64,000 bases of DNA from Coprobacter fastidiosus (GTDB taxonomy: Bacteria > Bacteroidota > Bacteroidia > Bacteroidales > Coprobacteraceae): positions 186,001 through 250,000 of the forward strand of contig NZ_AP028032.1 of NCBI RefSeq assembly GCF_030296935.1. The letters are read 5' to 3'. The position numbers were made by a program, and so were the translations under genes. This document shows, in pieces, positions 9,868-19,400 of this stretch; within the stretch, counting starts at the first letter, position 1; every line of letters starts with the position of its first letter. The notes under the pieces were generated by a model. The model did no database searches. It had not been told where the DNA came from and saw only the letters and a list, made by a program, of their open reading frames with translations.

Positions 9868-9909
9868 AAAAAATGGCGTATCGAAAAAAAATCGATACGC
9901 CATTTTTTA
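9868..9909. terminator. Bidirectional terminator between convergent genes
   Basis: AATGGCGTATCG pairs perfectly with CGATACGCCATT across an A-rich loop, with A-runs on the left and T-runs on the right. It separates the end of the giant gene (plus) from the end of the DUF2461 gene (minus) and can serve both. Confidence 0.85.
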
Positions 9910-9923
9910 TTTTTATAAATCGA

Positions 9924-10595
9924 TCAGTAATCATATACTTCATCTACGGTATAATTTAGAAAGCGGTTAAGCGGTTGCAAAACTTTAAAATCGGCGGCTG
10001 TTTCTTGTATCCAGTTATTGTCCTCGAAAAAACGGTCTTGCTTTTTCCCCATTACGACGTAGTCTTTTCTCATTAGCAATTCAGGATATTTGAAATCTTT
10101 CGGGAATGGCCGTGGAATTGTTTTAAGCATTTCACCGTCGAAAGCCGGATATACTTTTTTAAACTCCGGGTTTTCCGTTATTTCGATAAATTCATCGCAA
10201 TGTTCATATACCGCTTCTCGTAATTCTTTCAATAGTTTTGATTCCGGACACCATACACCTCCGCCTAATAAACAGTTTCCCGGTTCTAAGTGTAAATAAT
10301 ATCCGGCACGTAAACTTTTTTTACCGCCTTTAGAAGCTATATATGCCGAAAAAAATGTTTTATAAGGCGTTTTGTCCGGAGAAAAACGTGTATCTCTATA
10401 AATTCGATATACGCAATCTTTTGCCTCTAAACCGGCAATTTCTTCATCGAATATCGAAATGAGGCGGATCAGTTCGTCAACCCTATTTAAAAATGTAGCT
10501 CGTAATTCATAAAACCGATCTTTACGCTCATTAAACCAATCTCTATTGTTGTGTTGACGCAGTTCTGTTAAAAAATCAAGTATATCTTTCATCAC
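9924..10595 (-). CDS. DUF2461 domain-containing protein
   Basis: This 223-residue cytoplasmic protein begins MMKDILDFLTELRQHNNRDW and includes FNERKDRFYELRATFLNRV and RDTRFSPDKTPYKTFFSAYI, the recognised signature of the DUF2461 (TIGR02453) family. Length is typical. The family has no established biochemical function. It is convergent with the giant protein gene and divergent from the OPT transporter gene. Confidence 0.9.
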   Translation of the reverse strand: MMKDILDFLTELRQHNNRDWFNERKDRFYELRATFLNRVDELIRLISIFDEEIAGLEAKDCVYRIYRDTRFSPDKTPYKTFFSAYIASKGGKKSLRAGYYLHLEPGNCLLGGGVWCPESKLLKELREAVYEHCDEFIEITENPEFKKVYPAFDGEMLKTIPRPFPKDFKYPELLMRKDYVVMGKKQDRFFEDNNWIQETAADFKVLQPLNRFLNYTVDEVYDY

Positions 10596-10729
10596 TATTC
10601 ATATTTTATAGCTTGCAAACATAGCTAAAATTGACGCTATTTTTATTTTTCGTTACTGAAATTTCTGTAAAAATTAGTAACTTGCCATTCTTTTATTATG
10701 ATTATGCTAACCCAAACTTTATCAAAGAC

Positions 10730-12712
10730 ATGAAAGAGGAAGAAAAGCAACCGGTAGAGTTGCCTGAAAATGCATTCAGAGAATTAGGTGAAGGAGAAGA
10801 GTACCAGCCGGTTATGTCGCCTTCTAAAAATTATCCGGAGGTTACTTTATGGTCGGTCTCGTGGGGAATTATAATGGCTGTTCTGTTTTCTGCGGCTGCT
10901 GCTTATTTAGGACTTAAGGTCGGGCAGGTGTTCGAGGCGGCTATTCCTATCGCTATTATTGCAGTCGGTTTGTCTAACGCTACTCGTCGTAAGAATGCAT
11001 TAGGAGAAAATGTCATTATACAGTCCATTGGAGCTTGTTCGGGCGTTATTGTTGCCGGAGCGATATTTACGCTTCCTGCACTTTATATTATACCGGGACT
11101 TACGGTCGATTTTATGCAGGTATTTTTGAGTTCTCTTTTAGGTGGAATTTTGGGAATACTGTTTTTGATACCGTTCCGAAAATATTTTGTATCCGAGATG
11201 CATGGCAAATATCCTTTTCCTGAAGCGACAGCTACTACACAAGTGCTTATATCCGGAGAAAAGAGCGGTAACCAAGCAAAACCCCTGATTTTTGCTGGGT
11301 TGATTGGCGGCATCTATGATTTTGTCCTTTCTACATTCGGTTGGTGGAGCGAGGTACTATCTACACGAGTATTGCCGTTCGGTGAGACAATTGCCGAAAA
11401 GGCAAAAGCTGTTTTCAAAATAAATACGGGAGCGGCTGTATTGGGACTCGGTTATATTGTCGGTCTTAAATATTCTTTGATTATTTGTGCCGGATCTATA
11501 TTTGTCTGGTTTCTTATCGTTCCCTTTATGGGACTCTTTTGGGGAGATTCGGTCTTGACTATGGGAAACAGCGATATTACTGTCTCCATAGGACAAATGA
11601 CTCCCGAACAAATATTTACTACTTACGGACGTCATATTGGTATAGGAGGTATAGCCATGGCGGGAGTTATCGGCATAATACGTTCTTGGGGAATCATAAA
11701 AGGCGCTGTCGGTTTGGCATCCAAAGAACTTGGAGGCAAAGCCGGAGCTGTTATGACTTCGGTGAAACGTACGCAGCGAGATATTTCTATGAAATTTATC
11801 GCTATTGCTTGCATCGCAACACTGATTCTGATTTTATTATTTTTCTATTTAGGCATTATCCATAATTTTACACAGGCCTTTATTGCCTTTATTGTGGTAT
11901 CTGTCATTGCTTTTCTGTTCACGACGGTTGCAGCCAATGCGATTGCGATAGTCGGGACAAATCCTGTATCGGGAATGACTTTGATGACATTGATCTTGGC
12001 TTCTGTTATTCTTGTAGCTGTTGGCCTTAAAGGTACATCGGGTATGGTTGCCGCCTTAATTATCGGCGGGGTTGTCTGTACGGCTCTTTCTATGGCCGGA
12101 GGTTTTATAACCGATTTAAAAATCGGGTATTGGTTGGGTTCTACTCCGGCAAAGCAGGAGAGTTGGAAATTTTTAGGAACGCTGGTTTCTGCAGCGACGG
12201 TAGGAGGGGTTATATTGATTTTGAATGATACATACGGTTTTACTTCTGAAAACGGTTTGGCTGCTCCTCAGGCGAATGCTATGGCAGCTGTTATCGAACC
12301 TCTTATGTCGGGGAAAGGCGCTCCTTGGCTGCTATATGGTATCGGAGCATTGATTGCCGTAGTACTGACTTTTTGTAAAATTCCGGCTTTGGCTTTTGCT
12401 TTAGGAATGTTTATTCCTTTGGAACTGAATACTCCTTTAGTTGTAGGAGGATTGGTAAGCTGGTATGTCAGTACACGCAGCAAAAATGCCGAAGTAAATA
12501 AATCCCGGTATGAAAGAGGTACATTGTTGGCATCCGGATTTATTGCCGGTGGAGCATTGATGGGGGTTGTCAGTGCCGGATTGCGTTTTGGAGGATTTGA
12601 ATATAGTTGCGAGATGAATGATACAATAAAACAAGTACTTGGTTTAGTATTGTATTTGGCTCTGATTGGTTATTTGTTGAAGGACAGTATGAAAGCTCAT
12701 AAAGTTCGATAA
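10730..12712 (+). CDS. OPT family oligopeptide transporter
   Basis: The product is a polytopic membrane protein with at least a dozen hydrophobic segments and OPT-family signatures: a first helix region ending AYLGLKVGQVFEAAIPIAII, the motif KYPFPEATATTQVL, and NPVSGMTLMTLILASVI. Such proteins import short peptides or metal-chelator complexes using the proton gradient. I start at the ATG at 10730 (MKEEEKQPVELPENAF, 660 residues) because upstream codons encode an atypical hydrophobic leader. Substrate is not predictable. It stands alone between a divergent DUF2461 gene and its own terminator. Confidence 0.92.
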   Translation: MKEEEKQPVELPENAFRELGEGEEYQPVMSPSKNYPEVTLWSVSWGIIMAVLFSAAAAYLGLKVGQVFEAAIPIAIIAVGLSNATRRKNALGENVIIQSIGACSGVIVAGAIFTLPALYIIPGLTVDFMQVFLSSLLGGILGILFLIPFRKYFVSEMHGKYPFPEATATTQVLISGEKSGNQAKPLIFAGLIGGIYDFVLSTFGWWSEVLSTRVLPFGETIAEKAKAVFKINTGAAVLGLGYIVGLKYSLIICAGSIFVWFLIVPFMGLFWGDSVLTMGNSDITVSIGQMTPEQIFTTYGRHIGIGGIAMAGVIGIIRSWGIIKGAVGLASKELGGKAGAVMTSVKRTQRDISMKFIAIACIATLILILLFFYLGIIHNFTQAFIAFIVVSVIAFLFTTVAANAIAIVGTNPVSGMTLMTLILASVILVAVGLKGTSGMVAALIIGGVVCTALSMAGGFITDLKIGYWLGSTPAKQESWKFLGTLVSAATVGGVILILNDTYGFTSENGLAAPQANAMAAVIEPLMSGKGAPWLLYGIGALIAVVLTFCKIPALAFALGMFIPLELNTPLVVGGLVSWYVSTRSKNAEVNKSRYERGTLLASGFIAGGALMGVVSAGLRFGGFEYSCEMNDTIKQVLGLVLYLALIGYLLKDSMKAHKVR

Positions 12713-12732
12713 GTCAAGTTCTATATATAAGT

Positions 12733-12777
12733 AAAGTCGCATTATTCTGATTATCGGTAATGCGGCTTTATTTTTTC
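12733..12777 (+). terminator. Terminator after the OPT transporter
   Basis: AAAGTCGCATTA pairs with TAATGCGGCTTT (one non-Watson-Crick position) around a 13-nt loop and is followed by ATTTTTT. Confidence 0.8.
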
Positions 12778-12789
12778 TCGGATGTTTAT

Positions 12790-13152
12790 TTATAATTGTT
12801 TTAAATGAGCCTTAATTTCTTTCTCTCCGCAATAAATTTGATGTAATACTTTCCGAATCGGGATACCTGTTTCACGAGATATTTCTTTAACTCCTTTACC
12901 GGCTAAAAAGAGTTTTGTAGGTAGTTGATATTCTTCATTAATTTCCTCGATAATGATATGGAGAGTATCAGTAGATAAGTTTCTGTATAAATCGGGGTTG
13001 AGTCGTAGCCTTGAACAATTGTCGATTGTTGATTTTGATGGAATGAAACTGGTAATATATTCTGTAAAAATATGTGTTAAATAAGTTGAATAGTCAAACA
13101 TTTTTCCGAACCTTTTGGTTATTATTTCGGAAACATCGTATTTATTGTTCAT
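12790..13152 (-). CDS. Small protein with C-terminal sigma-region-4-like HTH
   Basis: The ATG at 13152 (MNNKYDVSEIITKRF) gives 120 residues. An upstream extension is possible in frame, but it would run through the terminator-like part of the leader, so I reject it. The C-terminal 45 residues (LFLAGKGVKEISRETGIPIR, then a second helix ending KEIKAHLKQL) form a helix-turn-helix resembling sigma factor region 4 or LuxR-type HTH. There is no signal peptide. I do not recognise the family. Its leader (13184-13310) shares architecture with the leader of the sigma-like gene at 60494, which suggests related regulation. Confidence 0.6.
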   Translation of the reverse strand: MNNKYDVSEIITKRFGKMFDYSTYLTHIFTEYITSFIPSKSTIDNCSRLRLNPDLYRNLSTDTLHIIIEEINEEYQLPTKLFLAGKGVKEISRETGIPIRKVLHQIYCGEKEIKAHLKQL

Positions 13153-13183
13153 GCACTTTCTCTTTACAATTATATAAATAAAA

Positions 13184-13310
13184 AGAGCCTCCGGTTTTTT
13201 AAATAAAAAGGACCAATTCTTATTTCTAACATACATGACGAATCATGTAACGGAGGCTCTAAATACCTTCTTTACATGATTCATCTATGTTAAATAAAAA
13301 AGAATTGGTC
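13184..13310 (-). promoter_or_regulatory. Interleaved inverted-repeat leader (A-B-A'-B') of the HTH gene
   Basis: Reading the minus strand, arm A (13310-13272, ~39 nt) pairs imperfectly with A' (13250-13211). Between them lies B, AGAGCCTCCG (13260-13251). After A' comes B', CGGAGGCTCT (13193-13184), followed by TTTTATTT. B/B' with the T-run looks like an intrinsic terminator. A/A' is a long hairpin that holds B in its loop, so both together would form an H-type pseudoknot. The start codon is 31 nt beyond B'. A promoter-like TTTG-N19-TATTTTTA ends just upstream of A. The layout matches the leader at 60333-60470. Confidence 0.7.
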
Positions 13311-13434
13311 TTCGTAAAAATACAAAATACCTATAAACTGGCAAATAAAATAAGAGTAATTTATCGATTATTTTATAAGATATTTGGGCTTTTGTTTAAA
13401 ATAGATTTTTTATTTGGAAAATTAATATGCTGTT

Positions 13435-13591
13435 GTCTAAATTTTTCAGACAAGAAAATATCATCAGACCATTTTTACGTTTTCTTCAGATCTATAACGA
13501 TGTTGACAGTATCGCTACAGTTTTCTTTTCGAGAGGGAAACAGACTATTCATATGGATTTCTCTCATGCTTGACCCGAGCAAAATTTAGAC
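13435..13591 (-). mobile_element. MITE-like element, 157 bp, copy 2
   Basis: The element is bounded by perfect 11-bp terminal inverted repeats (GTCTAAATTTT and AAAATTTAGAC). On the minus strand its first ~30 bp (GTCTAAATTTTGCTCGGGTC) and last ~60 bp (including GAAGAAAACGTAAAAATGGT) match the element at 47814-47973, while the middle is diverged. It has no meaningful ORF. No clear target-site duplication is seen. It lies in the gap between the HTH leader and the 3' end of the Kelch/SARP regulator gene. Confidence 0.65.
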
Positions 13592-13614
13592 GGCCACTAA
13601 AAACAAACTTATTA

Positions 13615-16128
13615 TTATGAGGTGGTCTTAGAAGTTACGATAGTTGAAAATGATATTTTGTAATCCGTACCTAATAATGATTTATATTGTTTGCAGAAAT
13701 TGTCGTATGTGTTTTTGGCAATGCTTCTTTTATCTTTTTTGTATAAAATAGAGCATTTGACCCTCAAAGCTTCTTCATTGAAAATATCATGCAAAAAAAT
13801 GGTATCTGCGATCAATAATTGAATATCTTCTTTATCTTCAAATTCTTTCTTTTGTAAAAGAGAATGTAAAAGATCTAACGTTATGTCTGAATAATCGCTT
13901 TTGAAATTATCGATCCAGTCGGCTTGAGTATTAGGTAATAACGGACCGAAGACGAGTAATTCTAACAATTGATATAATGTAGCCTCTTTAGTAAAATCGT
14001 CGAAAGAGGTATCCTGAATAAATTGTATTGCGGCAACATAATCGCAAAAAACTTCGTTTCCGAATGTGATTTTCCAGAAATTATTTTCAAAAACAACCTG
14101 TATGTCTCCGACTTTTTCTAATAAAACCCGCAATTTGCGAATAGAGACATTGCGATTATTTCTTGCAGATTTTTCATCTTTATCTTCCCATAAGATACTA
14201 TCCAGTTTGTTGCTGCTAATTCCTTGCTTTGTTTTTACGCTATACAATAATATGATTAATAATAAAGATTTTAGTATAGGAGTAAATTGGTTCGTTATAT
14301 CTCCTCCTTCTTTATCTTTGACATTAAATCCTCCTAATAAGCTGATGCTGCTTTTTGATCTGTCAAATGTCTTTTTGATTTCTTCCTGAGGAGCTGTTTC
14401 TTTTTCTTTTATTTCGATAGAGACCGGTTTTTTATCTTTTTTCCGACGAGAGAATTTATATAAACCGTAGCCCGATAAAAAAATCAGAAAGATGATAACT
14501 CCTACCCATAACTTATTTTTCGAAGGGGTTTTTTGAATCGTGTCTTTTAATGCAATCGGCGGGAAATCTATCGAATAAATAGAGACTTCCGGATCGCTAT
14601 TCCTTATTTCCCTGTTAAATATCGTATATAGTTTGCTGCTGTCGGGAGAGTAGTACAGATTACAAAATAAATACCCTGCCGACATGTCTCCTATATTGGT
14701 TGAGCATCTTTTTATTTCAGGACGGTTTAAAGAAATTCGGACTAAATAACCTTGTGATTTTGAGACATTGATTGCATAAAAGCATGAATCTGTCGGACTA
14801 TAAATCATATTTCCTCTTAATAAAAGGTCTGTCTCATCTCCAATATTTGATTTGATTTCCCATATTTTTTTTATTCCGAATGTCGCTAAATCGACAGCAT
14901 ACAGGTCATATAAGTTATGACTGACTTCTTCTTGGCGTCCGTTTTTGCTTCCCTTGCCACCGAAAATGTAAAGAGTATTGTTTACGATTGTCGATACGGC
15001 GGAAAATCGAGGTGAAATCTCTTTGATTTGAAGACTGTCCCATCGATGAGTATTCAAATTTACCTTGAACAATGTGTTTTTATACAGATAATATCCATAT
15101 CCTCCGAACGTAATTAAAGAGGTATCTTTAGGGGATATAGCCACAGTATGGTGTATATAGGCCGGATCCATACCGTTCGTGAAAGTACCGCTCCAAGAAT
15201 TATTCTCCGATGAGAATACCGAAATTGATTTCTGGTCAAGGCTGTAAGATATGAGCCTATGGTTGTACGGATCATAAGTTATTTGGTTGTTTTTTTCACT
15301 GGCTAATTTTCCCTTGATATTATCTATTGAATATGACTTTTGTGTGATAGGATTAAGTACGGTCAGTTGATTGCTCCCGTTAATGATGTAAAATAAATTT
15401 TTATCAGAATTATATGTGATTTGGGGATTTCCTTTAATTTTTTGTTTATATAATTGATCCCATGAAGAGTGATTATCGATGAGCCATATAGGATTCTCTG
15501 TAATTGCGGGACATTGTTTTATGAGATCATAACAGATACTATCTGCATGTTGTTTTAGTTCCCAATGATATATTTCGTTGTCTTTGTTGTCTAATACCCG
15601 TACATTTTTAATATTGATGGGAGCGACATCTCCGACTTGAAAGTTTTTGATTCCGGAAGTCCCGAAATGGATAGTCACATTTTTACATCCTGAAAAATCA
15701 AAAGATTGAGTGCTTTGAATCGATCCGAACGAAAAAGTGATTTTATTATCTTTCGGCATTAATTTGACGCTTATCGGTATCCATTTATTGTATGTCAGAT
15801 CTTGTGTAATCGGATGTTGACTTTCATTGAGTATCCATGCCGGATAACGATCGTTTTTCTTGTTGGCAAGATATACGAGATCTATATTTTTTTGTGTATT
15901 TGTAATGATTCTCACGACATATCCCCATACAATCTCTTTTCGCAGCATGAGGTCGAATGATATGGTTCTTCCGTTTTCTATTTTTATAGGTTTTCCTCCA
16001 TTCAGTACAAGTCGTGTGCGTATTGTTCCCGGTTGTTGGTGTGATCTGAAAAATAATCCGCCGTTTATGTTAGAAGAATAAACAGAAATGCTGTATAATA
16101 AGCAAAATATGACAAAAAGTTTTTTCAT
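13615..16128 (-). CDS. Membrane-tethered Kelch/SARP-type one-component regulator
   Basis: I start at the ATG at 16128 (MKKLFVIFCLLYSISVYSSN), which gives 837 residues with a proper signal peptide; the longer frame adds 29 unlikely residues. Residues ~20-200 look like a concanavalin-type domain, and ~230-530 contain Kelch-like repeats (ITFGGYGYYLYKNTLFKVNL, NTLYIFGGKGSKNGRQEEV). One transmembrane helix (LWVGVIIFLIFLSGYGLYKF, ~535-556) precedes a basic stop-transfer patch. The cytoplasmic part (~594-837) has a winged-helix DNA-binding region (SISLLGGFNVKDKEGGDIT ... RNVSIRKLRVLLEKVG) and a helical BTAD-like region, like SARP activators. It probably senses a periplasmic ligand and controls transcription directly. 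It is divergent from the GH3 gene, a likely target. Function is inferred. Confidence 0.75.
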   Translation of the reverse strand: MKKLFVIFCLLYSISVYSSNINGGLFFRSHQQPGTIRTRLVLNGGKPIKIENGRTISFDLMLRKEIVWGYVVRIITNTQKNIDLVYLANKKNDRYPAWILNESQHPITQDLTYNKWIPISVKLMPKDNKITFSFGSIQSTQSFDFSGCKNVTIHFGTSGIKNFQVGDVAPINIKNVRVLDNKDNEIYHWELKQHADSICYDLIKQCPAITENPIWLIDNHSSWDQLYKQKIKGNPQITYNSDKNLFYIINGSNQLTVLNPITQKSYSIDNIKGKLASEKNNQITYDPYNHRLISYSLDQKSISVFSSENNSWSGTFTNGMDPAYIHHTVAISPKDTSLITFGGYGYYLYKNTLFKVNLNTHRWDSLQIKEISPRFSAVSTIVNNTLYIFGGKGSKNGRQEEVSHNLYDLYAVDLATFGIKKIWEIKSNIGDETDLLLRGNMIYSPTDSCFYAINVSKSQGYLVRISLNRPEIKRCSTNIGDMSAGYLFCNLYYSPDSSKLYTIFNREIRNSDPEVSIYSIDFPPIALKDTIQKTPSKNKLWVGVIIFLIFLSGYGLYKFSRRKKDKKPVSIEIKEKETAPQEEIKKTFDRSKSSISLLGGFNVKDKEGGDITNQFTPILKSLLLIILLYSVKTKQGISSNKLDSILWEDKDEKSARNNRNVSIRKLRVLLEKVGDIQVVFENNFWKITFGNEVFCDYVAAIQFIQDTSFDDFTKEATLYQLLELLVFGPLLPNTQADWIDNFKSDYSDITLDLLHSLLQKKEFEDKEDIQLLIADTIFLHDIFNEEALRVKCSILYKKDKRSIAKNTYDNFCKQYKSLLGTDYKISFSTIVTSKTTS

Positions 16129-16380
16129 GATGATAATGTGTGTGTTATTTCTTGATATTGTATATCCATCCTGTTTTGACATTACAAATGTAATAAAAAA
16201 ATGAAAGGAGAACATTTATTCTGCTATTTTTTGAAAAAGAGATATTTCTAAATATAATTATTTTAAAATGTATATGCATGGCTGGAGTCTTTGATAAAGG
16301 TTGCCGATTAATTTTTCAATTTACCGTTTTTTTAAGTGCATTTTAATTCTCTATAAAGTGAAAAGATAATTGTTCAAGAA

Positions 16381-16388
16381 TATTTTTG
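16381..16388 (+). promoter_or_regulatory. Putative -7 box of the GH3 gene
   Basis: TATTTTTG matches the consensus TAnnTTTG and lies 82 bp upstream of the GH3 start codon. Nothing else is recognisable in the 16129-16470 intergenic region, which is AT-rich and would hold the operators of both divergent genes. Confidence 0.4.
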
Positions 16389-16470
16389 TAACAAATTTTG
16401 TAGTCGGGAGAAATTTCCGGTTGCTTGGCTCGTTTTAAATTACTAATCAATAATTAAAAACACACACAGA

Positions 16471-19400
16471 ATGAAAAAAACATGGAGAATTGTTTTGCCT
16501 GCGTTACTGGTGGGGTCGTTTATTTCTTTTGCCGACACGAAAGACAAAAGAGAAATAAATGATAAGGCAGTAACGGAAGAGATCTGTCCTTGTGAAATGG
16601 AAGGTATGGATCCCGAAGAAGCTTACAATCGTTCGATGGCAAATGCGGGCATATCCCAACAAGTGAGTAAAGAGACTCCAAAGTATTTAAATCCGAACAT
16701 TCCTATTGAGGAACGTATCGATGACTTATTACCTCGGCTTACTCTTGAGGAGAAAGTAATTCAATTGAGTGATAGCTGGGGATCAAAAGGTATTGCTCGG
16801 TTGAAGATTCCTGCAATGTTGAAAACCGAAGGGTTGCACGGCCAGTCTTATGCTACCGGTTCTACCATATTTCCACACGGGATTAATATGGGTAGTACGT
16901 TTGATACGGAATTAATACAAGAAGTCGGTAAAGCTACGGCAATTGAGGCTAAAGCTGCAAATTTACGGGTTTCTTGGTCTCCGGTGTTGGATGTGGCGCG
17001 TGATGCCCGTTGGGGACGTGTCGAGGAAACCTATGGTGAAGATCCTTATCTCGTTGGTCGTATAGGTGTAGCATGGATCAAGGGTTTTCAGGGTGAACAC
17101 ATGTTTGCCTGTCCTAAGCATTTTGCCGGTCACGGACAACCGGTCGGCGGTCGTGATAGTCATGATTACGGATTGTCGGATAGAGTAATGCGTAATATTC
17201 ATTTAGCACCTTTCCGCGATGTTATTAAAGAAGCGAATGCATTCGGAGTTATGGCGGCTTATGGGCTTTGGAACGGAGTGCCTGATAACGGTTCGAAAGA
17301 GTTGCTTCAGAAAATCCTTCGTGAAGAATGGGGATTTGAAGGTTTTGTCGTTTCTGATTGTAGCGGCCCTGAAAATATTCAGCGGAAACAGTCTGTTGTG
17401 GGTACTATGGAAGAAGCTGCCGCTATGGCTGTTCGTGCCGGAGTAGATATCGAATGTGGATCGGCTTATAAAAAGGCGTTGGCTTCGGCAGTAAAGAAAG
17501 GCATTATAAAAGAAAGCGAATTGGATGCCAACCTGCGTCGAGTATTCAGAGCTAAGATGCGCTTGGGATTGTTTGATAGACCGAGTATTGAAAATATGGT
17601 TTGGAACAAACTTCCGGAATATGATACTCCCGAACATCGGGCTTTGGCTCGTAAAGTAGCAGTAAAAAGTACGGTTCTTCTGAAAAATGAAAATAATCTT
17701 CTTCCGTTGGATAAAAATATCAAGACAATCGCTGTGATCGGTCCGAATGCAGATCAGGGACAGACTGGTGACTACTCTGCAAAATATGCACCCGGTCAGA
17801 TAATTTCGGTTTTAGAAGGTGTCAAAAACCATGTGAGTCCTTCTACAAAAGTTTTGTATGCGCAAGGTTGTACGCAACTCGATATGGATACTACAGGTTT
17901 TGCAGAGGCTGTGAATATTGCGAAACAGGCTGATGCCGTGATTCTTGTTGTGGGAGATAATTCGAACCGACATGAGAACGGAAACAAAAAAAGTACTACG
18001 GGAGAAAATGTTGATGGTGCTACTTTAGAAATACCGGGAGTACAGCGACAATTAATTAAAGCTGTCGAAGCAACAGGAAAACCTGTCGTGCTGGTTTTGG
18101 TAAATGGTAAACCGTTTACATTGACATGGGAAGATGAAAATATCGAGTCTATTCTTGAAACTTGGTATCCGGGAGAAGAAGGCGGTAATGCAACTGCAGA
18201 CATTATCTTTGGTGATGAGAATCCGTCCGGACGTTTGCCTATCTCATTCCCTCGTCATCCGGGACAGTTGCCTTTGTGGTATAATTATGAAACTTCCGGA
18301 CGTAATTATGACTATTATGATATGCCGTTTACTCCATTATACCGTTTCGGTCATGGATTGAGTTATACGACATTCCGTTATTCTAACCTTAAAGCTACTA
18401 CTAAAAGCGGAGATCCCGGTTTTGTGACTGTTTCGGTAGATATTGAAAATACCGGGAAAAGGCCGGGTGAAGAAGTAGCTCAGTTATATATAACCGATTT
18501 GGTAGCTTCGGTAAATACCGCAGTTATAGATTTGAAAGGTTTTAAGCGTGTTTTCTTGAAACCGGGAGAAAAGAAAACCGTTACTTTCGAACTGAACCCT
18601 TATTTGCTTTCTTTATTGAATCCGGATATGAAACGAGTTTTGGAAGCTGGAAAATTCAGAATGCATGTCGGAGGAGTTTGTCCTGAACCGCCAAAAGGTT
18701 CTACCGAACATAAGCAGAAAATCGGTTTTAAAGATCCGAGCCAAGGTATTTCCGGTGAGTTTACGGTCGATAAAGACTACAAAGCAGATTTTGAATATAC
18801 CGTATCGGCACCGAAAAGTGTAAAAGGCGGAGAATCGTTTAAGGTGGTCGTAAAGGTGAAGAACAGCGGAAATTTATTAGATATCGCTGATGTTAAATTG
18901 TATGGAAATAGTTTCTTGGATGATCGTCGTGCTGAGATCGAAGCCGGAGAAACAAAAGAAATGGTTTTTGATGTGCAGATATATGCAAGCGGCAATCAGA
19001 CTTTAACCGTAATTTTGGATGATCAGATAAAATCCGTTCCTTTAAAAGTTTCGAAAGTTCCGGCAAAACTCGTTTTGGAAGGTAGTTCGATCAATATGAC
19101 CGAGAAAGGAGAAATGGTTTATGTCGCAGAGGCACGAAATGTAGGAAGTGAACCTTTTAATAAGAGTTTGGATGTGAAAGTAGAAGGCGTAACCGTTGCA
19201 TCACAACCGTTGCGTTTGGATGCTGGAGCTAGTCAGCGTGTCGAAATTAAATACGCATTCCCTCGTTCCGGTACATTCCGTGTGAAAGTCGGTACTGAAG
19301 CAGAGCAACAATTGATTGTTCCGGGAGGAATCGGATTGGCATTGCAAGACCCGTTGGCTTATATAACTTTCGAAGGAGCGACAGATAAAGAAGTCAAAAA

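Noticed and set aside
13211-13310. Long inverted repeat as an invertible promoter (phase-variation switch)
   Set aside because: The arms are imperfect, enclose only 21 bp, and are interlocked with a second repeat ending in a T-run. RNA structure explains all parts better.
13287-13589. 100-codon plus-strand ORF
   Set aside because: It overlaps leader arm A and the MITE-like element and has low-complexity K/F/L composition; no homology is recognised.
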